A DNA stretch of 64,000 nt from NCBI GenBank assembly GCA_947179155.2, contig OX359267.1, positions 43,426,292 to 43,490,291 of the forward strand, read 5' to 3'. Below are positions 34,482 through 45,177 of the stretch, piece after piece. The first letter of the stretch is position 1, and every line of letters starts with the position of its first letter. Origin of the DNA: Hedera helix (taxonomy: Eukaryota > Streptophyta > Magnoliopsida > Apiales > Araliaceae). Both the position numbers and the translations under genes were made by a program. The notes under the pieces were generated by a model, which was not told the origin of the DNA, did no database searches, and worked only from the letters and a program-made list of their open reading frames with translations.

Positions 34482-37400
34482 TGTGACGACCCCAAATCCA
34501 GGTTCTATACCCTCGAGTTTGGTTTTCACTATTCAACACATTACTAACAATTAAATACATACATTGCATTTAAATATCGCGGAATAATACATATTAGTTC
34601 CCTTCAAAAGGTTACAATACCAGGGTCTATCAACCTTAACATAAAACAGTTCCTATCATCAGGAATTACAAAAGGTTTATCAATAGTAAACACATATTTA
34701 AATATCTGATTAGCATGCATAAGCTACTTAAGCTTTGGCCTTTCCTTTTCCCTTATCCTTCTTGGAGCAATCGGGTCTATCTGAAAAATGGTTCATGATA
34801 TAGCAAGAATGAGCAACTAGTTTGCTCAGCAAGTTTAGAACAATCATAGAGATTTAATATATCATGAATGAATGGGAAATATCATCAATGATTCAACAAT
34901 ATATATAACAATTGTGAACGAAACATGATTCAAATTTTTAATAAACAGAAGATTTGAATCTTAAAATGCTGAGTGGTCACTAAGGACCCTGAACTAATGA
35001 GGGTATAATAGAGTTTCCTCTGACCCTTTGAGTTGTTTGGTTTTCAAGGTGATCAGCCTATTCAACCCGCTGTATATGCATTACATTTAGTCACTGGCGC
35101 CCAAAGTCGGTTTCCCGACACAAAATCCCCTAATTTAGGATTGTTCAATTCTCAGACTTAATATAAGAAATCCGCACCCAACAATGGTTTGGATAAGCTT
35201 TTAAAAGTATTCAAGTATTGAATTTATAAACGTAATGTCTAGCTGAACTATTAGCTTTTGACATTTTTAATACAGTTCATGAATCAAGAACTAATAAGCT
35301 TCAAGTGCGCTAAGTGCGATTTTATAAACAATATGGATGTGGGATAATTTTAAATAATTAAACCACTTCAAGCTTTGACAATAAATACAAGTATAGAAAC
35401 TTGTTTAACAATAAATGAGTAGGGTTAGAGAACTTGCCTGACTGCTCAGCTATAATAAATGTCTAGCTTTAACTAACTTGCTTTGAAAGACCTAACATTA
35501 ATAAAGTCGATCTAATAATTAGTACGGCGTATTTGCATAACTATATGCTTAATAATGAACTTATTTACTACACATAAATACTAACACATAATTTACATTA
35601 GTCAAAACAATATTATTAACCTTATAAACCCTTAATGATTTTAGGTTAATAATTTAATAAGTTAGAAAATATTTTTCTTAAGCGTTAGACACTTATTAAA
35701 CCCTTAAACAACTTATTACAATTGTTTAATTAAATCATAATTAAATTCAATTTATTTTATTAACTCAATCTCTATTTAATTACTATTTAATCTTGATTAA
35801 ATAGAAATTAATTAATTAACTCTAGTTATTATTTAAAATAAATAATAACTAATTGTACTTACTTATTATTTAATAATAATTACATAATAAATAATTATTG
35901 ACTTAATTTTAACCTTCTTTAATTTAATATTAATCAACAAATAATTAACTAAGTAATTAACCTTACTTATTATTTAATTTAAGGAAATTAAATAATAGTT
36001 TACTAATTTTAATCCTCTTTAATTATTATTTAATGTCAATTAAATAATAATTAATTATTTAATTAATTTTAATTATTATTTAAGGTTAAATAATAATCAA
36101 ATCATTCCTATTTATTATTTAAATTAAATAATAAATTATTAATCTAATAACTTAATTTCCATTAATCGTTATTTAATGCTAATTAAAAAATAATTAATTA
36201 TTTAATTATCCTTATTTATTATTTAATAATATTTAAATAATAAATAATTAATTTATAAATTTTATCTCTCTTTAATTATTATTTAATAGGAATTAAATAA
36301 TAATTGCTAATTTATCACCTTTATTTATTATTAACATTTAAAATAATAAATAAATAATAAATTTATTTAACTTAACCATGATTTAGCTAACTAGATTAAT
36401 ATTTAAAATATTTAAATATTAAACTTAATGAAAAATATCCTCTCCAATATTATTTTTGTATTATTATTATTTTTGTTAAAATTTTAAATTAATTTTTAAA
36501 TATTTAAATTAATTAAAATTAACCCGAATGACATTTCCGTAAATAAGTTGAAAACTGATCCGAGAGCAGAATGGTAATTTTGCCAAGAAAAACACGGAGG
36601 GGCAAAATTGTAATTTCCAAAAAATCCGTCTACCGCGCATTGCGCGTGCAGCATACAGAACGGCCCAAAACGGTGCCGTTTTGAGAAGCCGGAAACGGCT
36701 TCCGCGCGTACGCGCGGAGTAACTTTCGACAGACACCAAACGACGTCGTTTGGCTCTGCGTTTTTTCAGCCCAAAGGCTTGCGCGCATTGCGCGTACTGT
36801 TCCCCTTTATTTTCCCTTTAGCAGAATGTGAACAGTGCTCCGGCACACACATTTTAAATAAAAATATACCATCAAGTAAGCTTTAACTCTTCAATAAAAA
36901 TCCAAAAAAATTACCAATCACCTTATATTAATTTATAACATGAAAAATTAATTTTTCATGATTTAATATCATTATTTTTTTATAAAAAATTTTACATCAC
37001 ATAAACTACCACAAATCATAACTTTTTGTGTATAACTCCATTTTGAGTGATTCAAACTTTGTTTTTCTCATGATTTAATGTTCTATAATATTAGAACATC
37101 AAACCTAAGTTTTATAAAAATATTTTTGGACATAAATTCCAAAACTTGTTTACACACTATTAAACACATATTTTAGCATATAAAATATACCAAAATACAA
37201 ACCAAACATATTAAACTCAAGAATGACATAAATATTACAACTACACATTAATAACTATATTAACATGTTTATACTAACATGATGATTTATTTAATTTAAA
37301 AACAAAACTTCATTTAAAATAACCATTACCTTGATTTAATGGCTATTATAATTTTTCTTCCAAAATAAGTGGTGAATCTTGAAGACATAAACCAAGAACT

Positions 37401-38367
37401 CCTTCTCTTGATAATTTTGCTTTCAAAATATTTTTCTACACTCTCAAATGCTCTCTAGCTCTCTCTTTTGGACTTGGAGAAAATAATGAAATAACATCTA
37501 CCAATTTCAAGTATACTTGCAAATTATTAGATACAAAAATTATATCTATAAGTCATGATGCTCCTACTTGGATACTTGCACAAGAAAGTTAGTCCATGAC
37601 TTAGTTGGTGAGGATTTTGTGGGAAAAGACTTTCCCAAAAATCAAAACAAGCAACCTAATATTAAATAAATAAAAATAAAACAAAATAAAAACAAAACTC
37701 ATTTTTTTCTCTCTCTTTCCATGTTGGTCGGCTGATAGCTCTTCTTGTTGTCCCAAAATGATAGTCATTTTGCTTACTTTAATAAATAAATAGTTTAATT
37801 AAGTATTTTTCAAGTGGGCCAATCATTGGGCTTTAATTTAAAATACCAATTGGGCTTCTATTAAATTGTTTGGGCTACTAATTTGTCAAATTTTATTATT
37901 CTCCACTTGGGCTACTAATTGACCCATGTTGGGCTAATTTAATAATTTACACATTAATTATTAAATCCATAATTAAATAAATAATTAGATTGAATAAATA
38001 ATTAAATATTCTAACCCATAAGTATTAAATTACTAAATGAACTAATAAATATTATTATTAATATTTCACATTATTTACATTAATTAATAATCATATTAAT
38101 TAATTTATTATATTTAATTAACTCGTTATATTCAATTTAATTAAATATTTAATTAATAGGAAACTTATCAATTATTTTGATATTAAAACTTTAGGGTTTG
38201 TTTACTAATTTAATAACATATTAGTAACCCCCTTTAATTAATTCTAGTAATTAATTACATAATTATTTAATCACATAAAAAGATTTAAATAATCTCGTAA
38301 AACTAACTCGTTGGAATTTAAATTAATAATTTAATTAATAAAGACGTGAAAATTCTAGGACATTACA
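34482..38367 (-). mobile_element. Solo LTR (3,886 bp) of another long-LTR gypsy family, inside the MULE
   Basis: Plus-strand ends are tgtgacgaccccaaatcc and ttctaggacattaca, so the LTR reads tgtaatgtcc ... gtcaca on the minus strand, similar in form to the Tekay-like LTRs but clearly a different family. Both flanks are tatta (34477-34481 and 38368-38372), a perfect 5-bp duplication. It contains no coding domain. It is made of extremely A/T-rich taattatttaat repeats (about 35740-36430) and a compact G+C-rich palindrome cluster (36634-36794). The minus-strand 76-codon frame at 36509-36739 is a by-product of that G+C island. Confidence 0.88.
36634..36794. promoter_or_regulatory. G+C-rich palindrome cluster in the nested solo LTR
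   Basis: In ~160 bp there are two copies of cgcgcattgcgcg (36634-36646 and 36782-36794), a near-palindrome aaaacggtgccgtttt (36667-36682), a hairpin gaagccg-gaaa-cggcttc (36685-36702), and two perfect 16-bp palindromes, ccgcgcgtacgcgcgg (36702-36717) and caaacgacgtcgtttg (36737-36752). The latter has an ACGT-core (ACGACGTCGT) like bZIP sites. Surroundings are >75% A+T. It is probably the LTR promoter or enhancer, but this is inference. Confidence 0.55.
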
Positions 38368-38993
38368 TATTACACATTAAATGACTCTATAATTCACAAA
38401 TAGACAATTATTATGAGATTGTAGACGAAAACACCATTAAAATACGCTTTACATATAAAGCAAGATGTAAAGTTGTTCACACAAAGCCCTAGACTATATT
38501 AAACAAAGAAAATGTACAACATAACTCCATATAATGGGCTTCCAAGGTGATCCAACACTAACAATCTCAAATCCCACATTGCTACAAAGTTGATTTTGTT
38601 GGGATATTCTTCCTCAATTGCACGAATTAATCCGACAAAGGTGAAAAGGAGATGAAAAGGGAAAGTGAAGGAAAAGCTTGGTCAAAATGATGGATTTGTC
38701 TCGACCCATTCATATTGTAGCTTTTTTTTAAAAAAAAAAATAAGTCCAAATTATAGTTTATATGGTCAAATGGTATAAAATACTACCGACCCATTCGGAT
38801 TCATGGGCGGGTCGGGTATTCCGGCTAATTTTGGTCGAAATTCAATTTCAGGGGCTAAATTATATGCAATTCGATACTTGATGTAGTGATTTATAAGCCC
38901 AATTACATTGGGGGCTATTTTATGAAAGTGATGAAACATCGTGTAGCAGATGTGTAATTATTCCTATATTATATTATTTTGTATTATATTATA

Positions 38994-39278
38994 CTCCCTC
39001 CGTACCAGGATAAAAGTCCTAATTGACTTTTTGCGCATGTTAAGAAAGATGATAAAATAACAAAATTATCCATATTTAAATTCTCATTTAATTGTATAAT
39101 TTTCTACATATGACTAGTGATAATTCATAAATATGTATAGAAAATAGAAATATGACAATTAATACTAAAGATATTATAGACAAATTATTATAAAAAATAT
39201 ATTATTTAAGGTTAGTAGACATTTAACTAGGAAAAACCTAAAATAATAATAAGAACTTTTATTCTGGTACAAAGGGAG
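38994..39278. mobile_element. Stowaway-type MITE (285 bp)
   Basis: Begins ctccctccgtaccaggataa and the reverse complement of its end is ctccctttgtaccagaataa, the Stowaway terminal repeat (CTCCCTCCGT...). It is flanked by TA on both sides (38992-38993 and 39279-39280). There is no coding capacity. Stowaways are mobilised by mariner-type transposases. Confidence 0.9.
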
Positions 39279-39316
<38 letters not shown>

Positions 39317-39433
39317 TTTATTTCAGTGTTTTTATTTTTTTCTTTCATTTTAATTTTATTATATTATATTATTGTATATAATATAATATGATATTCAAAA
39401 TTAAATTAAATTATTTTATTTTAAATTATATCA

Positions 39434-39495
<62 letters not shown>

Positions 39496-39779
39496 TTTAA
39501 TTATATTATATGATTGTATATAATATAATATGATATTTAAAATTAAATTAAATTATGTTATATTATTTTATTTTACTTTTTTATTATATTATATTATATA
39601 TATTTATATTTAATAGTGAAAAACTAACTGCTACTTTGTTGATTTTAACAAGCTAGGATTTGAAGGTCTAACTATCCTCTTAAGATGTAAAAGTGAAGAC
39701 ATACATGCACAATGCATCTATTATCAATTATTCATATATAATGTATACGCAATATATATATATATATATATATATATAC
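39279..39779. repeat. TA microsatellites and A/T-rich DNA
   Basis: TA tracts at 39281-39310, 39436-39491 and 39752-39778, with A/T-rich sequence between them (taatataatatgatatt twice, around 39380 and 39520). The last tract is the left part of a TA array that was later entered by other elements. Confidence 0.85.
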
Positions 39780-40308
39780 TGTTAACGCCAAATTTTGTAG
39801 CACCCGTTTAAATCACAAAATAACGAGCAAAATTAAACGTCAAACACAAATAACTCAAAGAAATCACTGTAAGAACACCAGAAATTTACGTGGAAACCCA
39901 ATTGAGAAAAAACCACGGGGAAAGAGAGTAATTCACTATAATAATATTGATGGTTACAGGTTTCTTTGATAGTAGATAGCTTGTATGCTGGAAAATGGGT
40001 TCTGTATGTGAATAGTAAGTTAAAAATTAGTTTTAGATCTTTTCTGTTGCTCCCCTTTTATATGCCCATGCAACCATAATTACAAGCATTAATCGACCAA
40101 ATAAATGTCCCTCTTTCAGACAACCGTTATCATCCAAGCAGACTCTTCATCTTCCAAGTAGGCTGGCTTTTCCTCTTCCAAACAAGTCATACCTCAAAAT
40201 AAAGAGTCCAATAATTAACTCTGTCAGGCCCAACCCAATATAACAATAGGGATCAACCCAATGAATTAGTATGGGTCATTCCAAACCCGGGCCCAAACTA
40301 TCTCAACC

Positions 40309-40313
<5 letters not shown>
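39780..40313 (-). mobile_element. Copia-type solo LTR (534 bp) in a TA tract
   Basis: Plus-strand ends are tgttaacgccaaattttg and tctcaacccaaca, so on the minus strand it runs tgttgggttgag ... ggcgttaaca. Near its downstream end it has the stretch gtggttttttctcaattg followed by gtttccacgtaaatt, common at the R/U5 region of plant copia LTRs. The possible TSD is tatac (39775-39779) versus tatat (40314-40318); because both flanks are TA repeats this is weak. No internal sequence is present. Confidence 0.7.

Positions 40314-40367
<54 letters not shown>
40314..40367. repeat. (TA)n tract between copia LTR and foldback
   Basis: Uninterrupted AT dinucleotides. With 39752-39778 and 42346-42402 it appears to be one TA array split by successive insertions. 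Confidence 0.9.
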
Positions 40368-40370
<3 letters not shown>

Positions 40371-42343
40371 GTTGATCCATTGACAACATTGTAAAAATAG
40401 AATTATTCTTATAACAAATCTCAATCATCTACGCTGAGATCTGAAAGTTTAAATGACCATCGTTCGCAGTATAATATCCAGGTATCTGTAGTATTATACC
40501 GCGGATGGTATTAAATGTCTAAAATAACCTCAACATCTAATTTAATAAATGTACCGTCCGCAGTATAATACTGCGGACGATGAAATTTACGAAAATATCA
40601 TCCGTAATATTAAATGCTAGAGTTTTATATTCACCGCTCATAATATTATACTATGGAATATATGATTTTTTGGCTTTCTCCCAAACTGCGTTATTTTTGG
40701 CTTTCCTTCGCCCGCAGTATTATACTGCAGACGATATGAATTTTTGGTTTTCTCCCAAACTATGTCGTTTTTGGCTTTTCTCCGTCCACAGTATAATACT
40801 GCGGACACTAAGTTTTTTTTTTTAAGTCCAGACGAGAAAAAGTCCCATTATTTATTTGTGCTTACAGATGGTTTGGGTATCAAAGCTAAGAAATTGCGTC
40901 ATGCGCCAATTTGACAAAAGGTGAAAACAAGACAAAAAATGGCGATATTCATAGCAGAATGCTCTCAGTCTTTTCATTTCCCTTGTATAGTTGCCCATAT
41001 GAGAAACCAAAACAGCATAATATGCCCAGTCTGTAACACCAACTAGAAAGATGTCCCTTTACTAGCCATTCCCAAGCTTCAACAAAATCAACAACAAGAG
41101 GATAGAAAAAAAATTCAAAGGTGCAAAGAGTTTTTTATGAATCCCATTTCTTTAAACCGATTCCACGAAGCTTTTATGAGCTAAAGAATCTTAGGTTGCT
41201 AAGTCTCACGTATAATGACATGAGTGAGTTTGTTTCAGAAAATCTGGCAAAACTTCCAAATCTTGATACTCTTCTCATATGGAACAATTTCTTTTTTAGG
41301 TTACTCCCAAAAGATTTGGTAAGATTTTCAAAGCTCAAATGGGTTGATGTTTCCACAAACAATTTCATGGGCGACATTCCATCAGCTATATATGTTGCAG
41401 GGCAATTAATTGAGTGTATTTTATTTTTGAATAATTTTTCAGGTGGATTATCTCCTTCAATCTCTAATTGTTCCTCTTCGATTCCTGTCCGAATTGAAGA
41501 TAATTCATTTTCGGGTGAGGTCCCTTTGTATTTTAGTAAATTTCAAGATGTTATTTATATCGATTTATCCCAAAAATAGGTTCACTAGTGGGATTCCTAG
41601 TAATATATCTCAAGCTTCCAATCTTCAATACTTTAATGTGTCTAATAATTTGGAATTAGGTGGCATAATCCCAGAAAAAACATGGTCTCTGCCACTTATC
41701 CAGAATTTAAAGGAAAAAAGACATGGGTTGTGCAACATAAGCAATCCTATCCCTACTCCTTTTTTTTCTTCTTTCTGTTTGTGTCTTTCACACCGCGATG
41801 ATAAGTTGAGTTCTTGTACGACTTGTTCAGGGTAGATCTCGGACCACTTCCTTTCAAACCCTTGTTAGAGACATAGTAGATGAAGAGGAAGAAATAGAAT
41901 AAAAGAGAGTGTGAATGTATGTTTCTGTCTGTGGAAAGTTGAGGAAGAGAGGAAGAAAGAGTGAACACTTTTATTATTTAGTTGGTCATGGTCGTCCGCA
42001 GTATAATATTGCGGACGGTATAATTTTTTTTTTTTTTTTTACCCGTCTGCAGTATTAAACTGTGGATAGTATAAATTTTAATTTTTTTTATACCTGTCTA
42101 CAGTATTAAATTGCGGACGGTTAAAAAAAAATTTGGTCCACATTATAATAATACGAACGGTACATTTATCAAATTGGCTATTAGAGGTATTTTGACATTT
42201 AATACCATCCGCAGTATAATACTGCGAATACCTGGATATTATACTGCGGGCGAGTGACATTTAAATCGTTAGATCTCAGCTTAGACAACTGAGATCTGTT
42301 GTAAGAATAAATTTATTTTTACAATATTTTTAATGGATCAGTC

Positions 42344-42345
<2 letters not shown>
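40368..42345. mobile_element. MULE-like foldback (1,978 bp) with captured LRR gene fragment
   Basis: The left end ggggttgatccattgacaac and the reverse complement of the right end gggactgatccattaaaaat start inverted repeats of about 190 bp (to about 40560 and from about 42160). They share attgtaaaaata, attcttacaac or its variant, tctcagat and ccaggtat. The arms carry a tandem palindrome, cgtccgcagtataatactg-cggacg. Copies start near 40463, 40553, 40709 and 40789 on the left and 41995, 42045, 42095, 42209 and 42236 on the right. The middle (about 40860-41970) has a different composition and includes an LRR receptor fragment. The TSD is hidden by flanking TA repeats. GGG ends, long inverted repeats and gene capture resemble a Pack-MULE; the superfamily is inferred. 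Confidence 0.75.
41121..41690 (+). pseudogene. LRR receptor-kinase ectodomain fragment captured in the foldback
   Basis: Frame 41121-41579 encodes about six leucine-rich repeats: FYELKNLRLLSLTYNDMS, LAKLPNLDTLLIWNN, LPKDLVRFSKLKWVDVS, TNNFMGDIPSAIY, NNFSGGLSPSISNCSS, then EDNSFSGEVPLYFSKFQD. A one-base slip in an A run near 41575 moves the reading into another frame (about 41580-41690: GIPSNISQASNLQYFNVS ... TWSLPLIQN). The repeats are the plant-extracellular type. Transmembrane and kinase parts and the signal peptide are absent, so it is an internal piece of a receptor-like kinase ectodomain. I cannot name the parent gene. Lying inside matching inverted repeats, it was probably captured by the transposon. 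Confidence 0.85.

Positions 42346-42402
<57 letters not shown>
42346..42402. repeat. (TA)n tract at the pararetrovirus junction
   Basis: A run of TA dinucleotides directly adjoining the viral sequence that starts at about 42405. Confidence 0.9.
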
Positions 42403-42404
<2 letters not shown>

Positions 42405-42406
<2 letters not shown>

Positions 42407-42740
42407 GGTTAATAGCAACTTGAATTAATCCGATGTGGATAAAGTTGTATCCCTTTTTTCTTTATTTGTTGATGACTTCTGTAGTGAGCAAACTACAAGT
42501 TTCATGGTCTTTATTTATAGCATAAATTTTTTCAACAGTTTTAACACTATAATCAGACTTAAAATTGTCTAAGAAAGTAGACTGGTAAATTTCTTTAGGA
42601 GAAATACTGGGGATATTCCAGTTTCCCAAATCTTGACTAAGATTTTCATAACTATGTTCTTCTTGGTAAGATTGAAAGGGAAAGCCGAGATACTAAATCC
42701 TTAGTTAAGGGATTTAGGAGCCACAAAATGTGGTTTCTCG
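42405..42740 (-). pseudogene. Pararetrovirus: second copy of movement-protein start (truncated)
   Basis: On the minus strand it encodes the region around KTVEKIYAIN and the following ~45 residues, repeating what is found at 52338-52475. It also keeps about 60 more upstream codons, including an SYENLSQDLGNWNI-like stretch, that the other copy has lost. It ends at the TA tract. A stop interrupts the frame near the end (about 42428). The exact start codon was not fixed. Confidence 0.75.
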
Positions 42741-43107
42741 TTGCAAGTGATACTTCAAAAGAAGCCACTGCTAAAACAAAAGGAATAGAGAACAAGTTCG
42801 AATATGAACTAACTAACGAAGTGAAATAACAATCATATAATCATATCCATGTCTTTACTTATCTGCTGCTACCAATATGTCTCAAATACAGACCCACTTA
42901 CTTATGTAGACTCATACCGTAGTGATTTATTTGAAATTGCAGAATCACTGCTCAAGCCACGAGACTTACGACTGCTTCAGAACATATCAAGGTGGTCTAC
43001 AGTAAGGAAGCTGATCAGAGGATAAGGAAAACAAACATAGACAGTAGAAGTGGAGATATAAACATATGAATAGTTAAATCAAAACACTAATAGCACATAC
43101 CAAAACA

Positions 43108-43121
43108 TGGCTCTGATACCA
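43108..43121 (-). promoter_or_regulatory. Pararetrovirus primer-binding site (tRNA-iMet)
   Basis: The minus strand reads tggtatcagagcca, a perfect match to the plant initiator-Met tRNA 3'-end complement and the hallmark of the caulimovirid minus-strand replication origin. It marks position ~1 of the viral genome map. Confidence 0.88.
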
Positions 43122-43334
43122 AGAGGGCGGAATAAGCAAATAAAATAAAATCAGAGGAACCAAAAGTACGGGCTTTCACCACTCACCATACTAATGGGTT
43201 TTGCAGATAGTGACTTTGGCCTAGTGGAACAGGGGGTTAACTACTCACAGATCATATTCAAAATTAAAATATGCATGATGTAAGGGGAAGTAGGAAAGGG
43301 ACCACACAGTTGAATATATATAAACTGAAATATA

Positions 43335-43340
43335 TTTATT
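43335..43340 (-). terminator. Pararetrovirus polyadenylation signal (candidate)
   Basis: AATAAA on the minus strand, about 200 bp downstream of the TATA box. The position suits a terminally redundant pararetroviral transcript. Confidence 0.5.
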
Positions 43341-43535
43341 GAATCATAAATAATTACATACAGAAAGTAAACTTACATAAACAGAAAATAAAACAATTAA
43401 CTTGGTAACTAAACAGAAGGACTCAAGAAGCAGAGAAGAAACTTAAGATTAGTCAGAGAATGAGCTATGAGTCTTACAAAGTTTCTTGAAGGTTTCTGCC
43501 TAAGGAGGTCTACCTCTAACTCTGCGCAAGCCTTT

Positions 43536-43543
43536 CTTTTATA
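43536..43543 (-). promoter_or_regulatory. Pararetrovirus TATA box (candidate)
   Basis: tataaaag on the minus strand (context gttctataaaagaaagg), the only good TATA box in the non-coding region, about 380 bp before the primer site after allowing for a start ~30 bp downstream. Confidence 0.55.
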
Positions 43544-43923
43544 GAACAAGGAGTGAGCTGCTTACAATAATGCTGGAATCTTACTATTACAGACTGACAA
43601 ATTACTTTTAAAAAGTAAAATGATTACAAACACTTTACTATTAATGAACAGTAGAGACTTTTGACTAAATACAGACAACTTTTACTGTTTGCTTTTGCAA
43701 AAGGGAGAAAAGCAACATCTGGGAGGCATTCTTTTGACTTGCGTGCAAGGGCAGGGGCCCGTCGGCATTGGATGCTTAAGGAAAGTGCACGGGTACTGAT
43801 GACTGGGGACCACATCATGTGGCGAAGAATCTGACTGTCGGCAGGGGCCGAAAATGACTAATGTTAATCCTCACGGGAGCTGAATAGGAGCCAGATAAAC
43901 TAGGCAAATGGATCCTGGGCATC

Positions 43924-45177
43924 TTAAAGATTAATGATGCCATAAGGGTCATGGTTTATTGATGCTTGGGATGACTTTGAAGAAGACGAAGTATCATCTT
44001 CCTTGATAGTATTAACTCTTGCTTGAATTGCTTTAGCTAAAATATTTAGCTCAGCAGCACTATATTCTTTAACTTCTGCAAGGGTAACAGCAACAGAAGA
44101 ACCGGAGCTGGAACCTTTAACTTTGGACTTGCTGGAGGAGCCAACATTCTCTAATTTTACTGGAGTAACCGGAGTCACAGGAAACTCTTTATGAACTTGT
44201 TGGACAATTCTATCAATATCGAATTTGTCCCACCATTTAATAAGGAAGATTATTGTAACTGCAGGAGGCTGCGTAGAAGGAGGAAGATTATACTGCCATT
44301 TCAAAATCCAAGGAATTTTGTATTTACTAACAAAACGGAGCAGTACTGGGATACCTTCCATTTTAGGATTAAATGGGGATTTATTACTGAAATGGTTTAC
44401 TTGAGCTAAAAGACGCTCAGGAATGAGATCTGAAGTAGGGTCATACCTAGACCACCAAAGGGTGAACCAGATTGGGATATGACTGTTGAACTTGTGATCA
44501 AATTGAATAAACTAGGAGTGACTAAAAGAGGAGCTTTGGTATAAAAAGATTTTATGCCAAGCATCCAAATAATCAAAATAACAAAAATAGTTACTAAAGG
44601 AAGGATCAAGACTTTTATCAAGAATCCTTAGATGAGAAAGATGATGGTTTTCCCACTCTTCCCCAGAAATGATTTTCTTAATATATAAAGAATGAAAAAT
44701 AATTTTTGAATTATCATTCTTATCAAATATAGGCTTAATATTAATGGACTCAGTATTGAGAAGAATATTTTTATAATAAGAAAGGGATTTATAGGGTGCA
44801 GGAGGAATAAAATGCCATCCATGAGGGTAAAACTGGGCAGCAAACTTAACTGGGTCATCTTTTGGGTCCATATAGGGCTCAATGTAAAATAAATTAACTT
44901 CATAGTTTGGGATATACTGGGAATTTGGTTTAAATTGGCTAATTTTTTGGATCTGAGACTGGGTCTGAGATTCAAAAAGATCATAGGGTTTGGGTTGACT
45001 GGCAATGGCTGAACTGTAGGGTTTAGGGATTTATCCTAAAACCTGGAATTGAATAGAAGGAGGTTTAACTAGGTAACTGGGGTGAGGAACAGGAACCATA
45101 GTTCCTTTACTTTTACTGGGTTGTCCGGAGACAGGAGCTTTACCACGATCACGTTTCTCTTTCTCTCTTTCACTCAT
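43924..45177 (-). pseudogene. Pararetrovirus ORF2 (unknown function), two premature stops
   Basis: ATG at 45177 lies within the end of ORF1: the sequence atgagtga holds the ORF2 start and, eight bases on, the ORF1 stop (45172-45170). The frame is MSEREKEKRDRGKAPVSG..., basic and polar. It continues in the same frame with only two internal stops (about 45031 and 44512) to 43924, about 418 codons. Features: tyrosine- and proline-rich central part (FYPHGWHFIPPAPYKSL), tryptophan-rich part (PWILKWQYNLPP), and a serine-rich C-terminus (SSSKSKVKGSSSGSS). No catalytic motif is recognised. A second ORF of unknown function downstream of RNase H fits florendovirus-type genomes. The short overlap suggests termination-reinitiation. 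Confidence 0.7.

Larger units (their letters stand above)
32029..38964 (-). mobile_element. MULE (Mutator-like) element with perfect 9-bp TSD
   Basis: The left end gggataattacacatgtg and the reverse complement of the right end ggaataattacacatctg begin terminal inverted repeats of about 140 bp (32029-32170 and about 38825-38964). Shared words include ataaatcactacatcaagta or its variant and gaattgcata. Target-site duplications are tatattata at 32020-32028 and 38965-38973, identical over 9 bp, the length typical of Mutator elements. Contents: decayed transposase on the minus strand (32619-34345), a GRF zinc-finger exon on the plus strand (32480-32581), and a nested 3.9-kb solo LTR (34482-38367). 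Without the LTR the element is about 3.0 kb. It is inactive. Confidence 0.9.
42741..43923 (-). promoter_or_regulatory. Pararetrovirus non-coding control region
   Basis: This region lies between the ORF2 stop (43924) and the next MP copy. On the minus strand it has, in order, a TATA box (tataaaag, 43543-43536), an AATAAA signal (43340-43335), about 170 bp after the expected start site, and the tRNA-iMet primer site (43121-43108). In caulimovirids the genome-length RNA starts just after such a promoter, passes its own polyadenylation signal once, and is primed from a Met-tRNA site in the leader. Order and spacing here agree. No gene is present; the 64-codon minus frame at 43624-43818 is accidental. 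Confidence 0.7.

Noticed and set aside
41753..41968. 71-codon minus-strand frame inside the foldback as a second captured gene
   Set aside because: Low-complexity Lys/Ser/Leu content with no domain; the stretch differs from the palindromic arms but its origin cannot be stated.
43108..43121. tRNA-like sequence suggesting a tRNA gene fragment
   Set aside because: Only the 3'-end complement of initiator-Met tRNA is present, in the position of a viral primer site; no cloverleaf around it.
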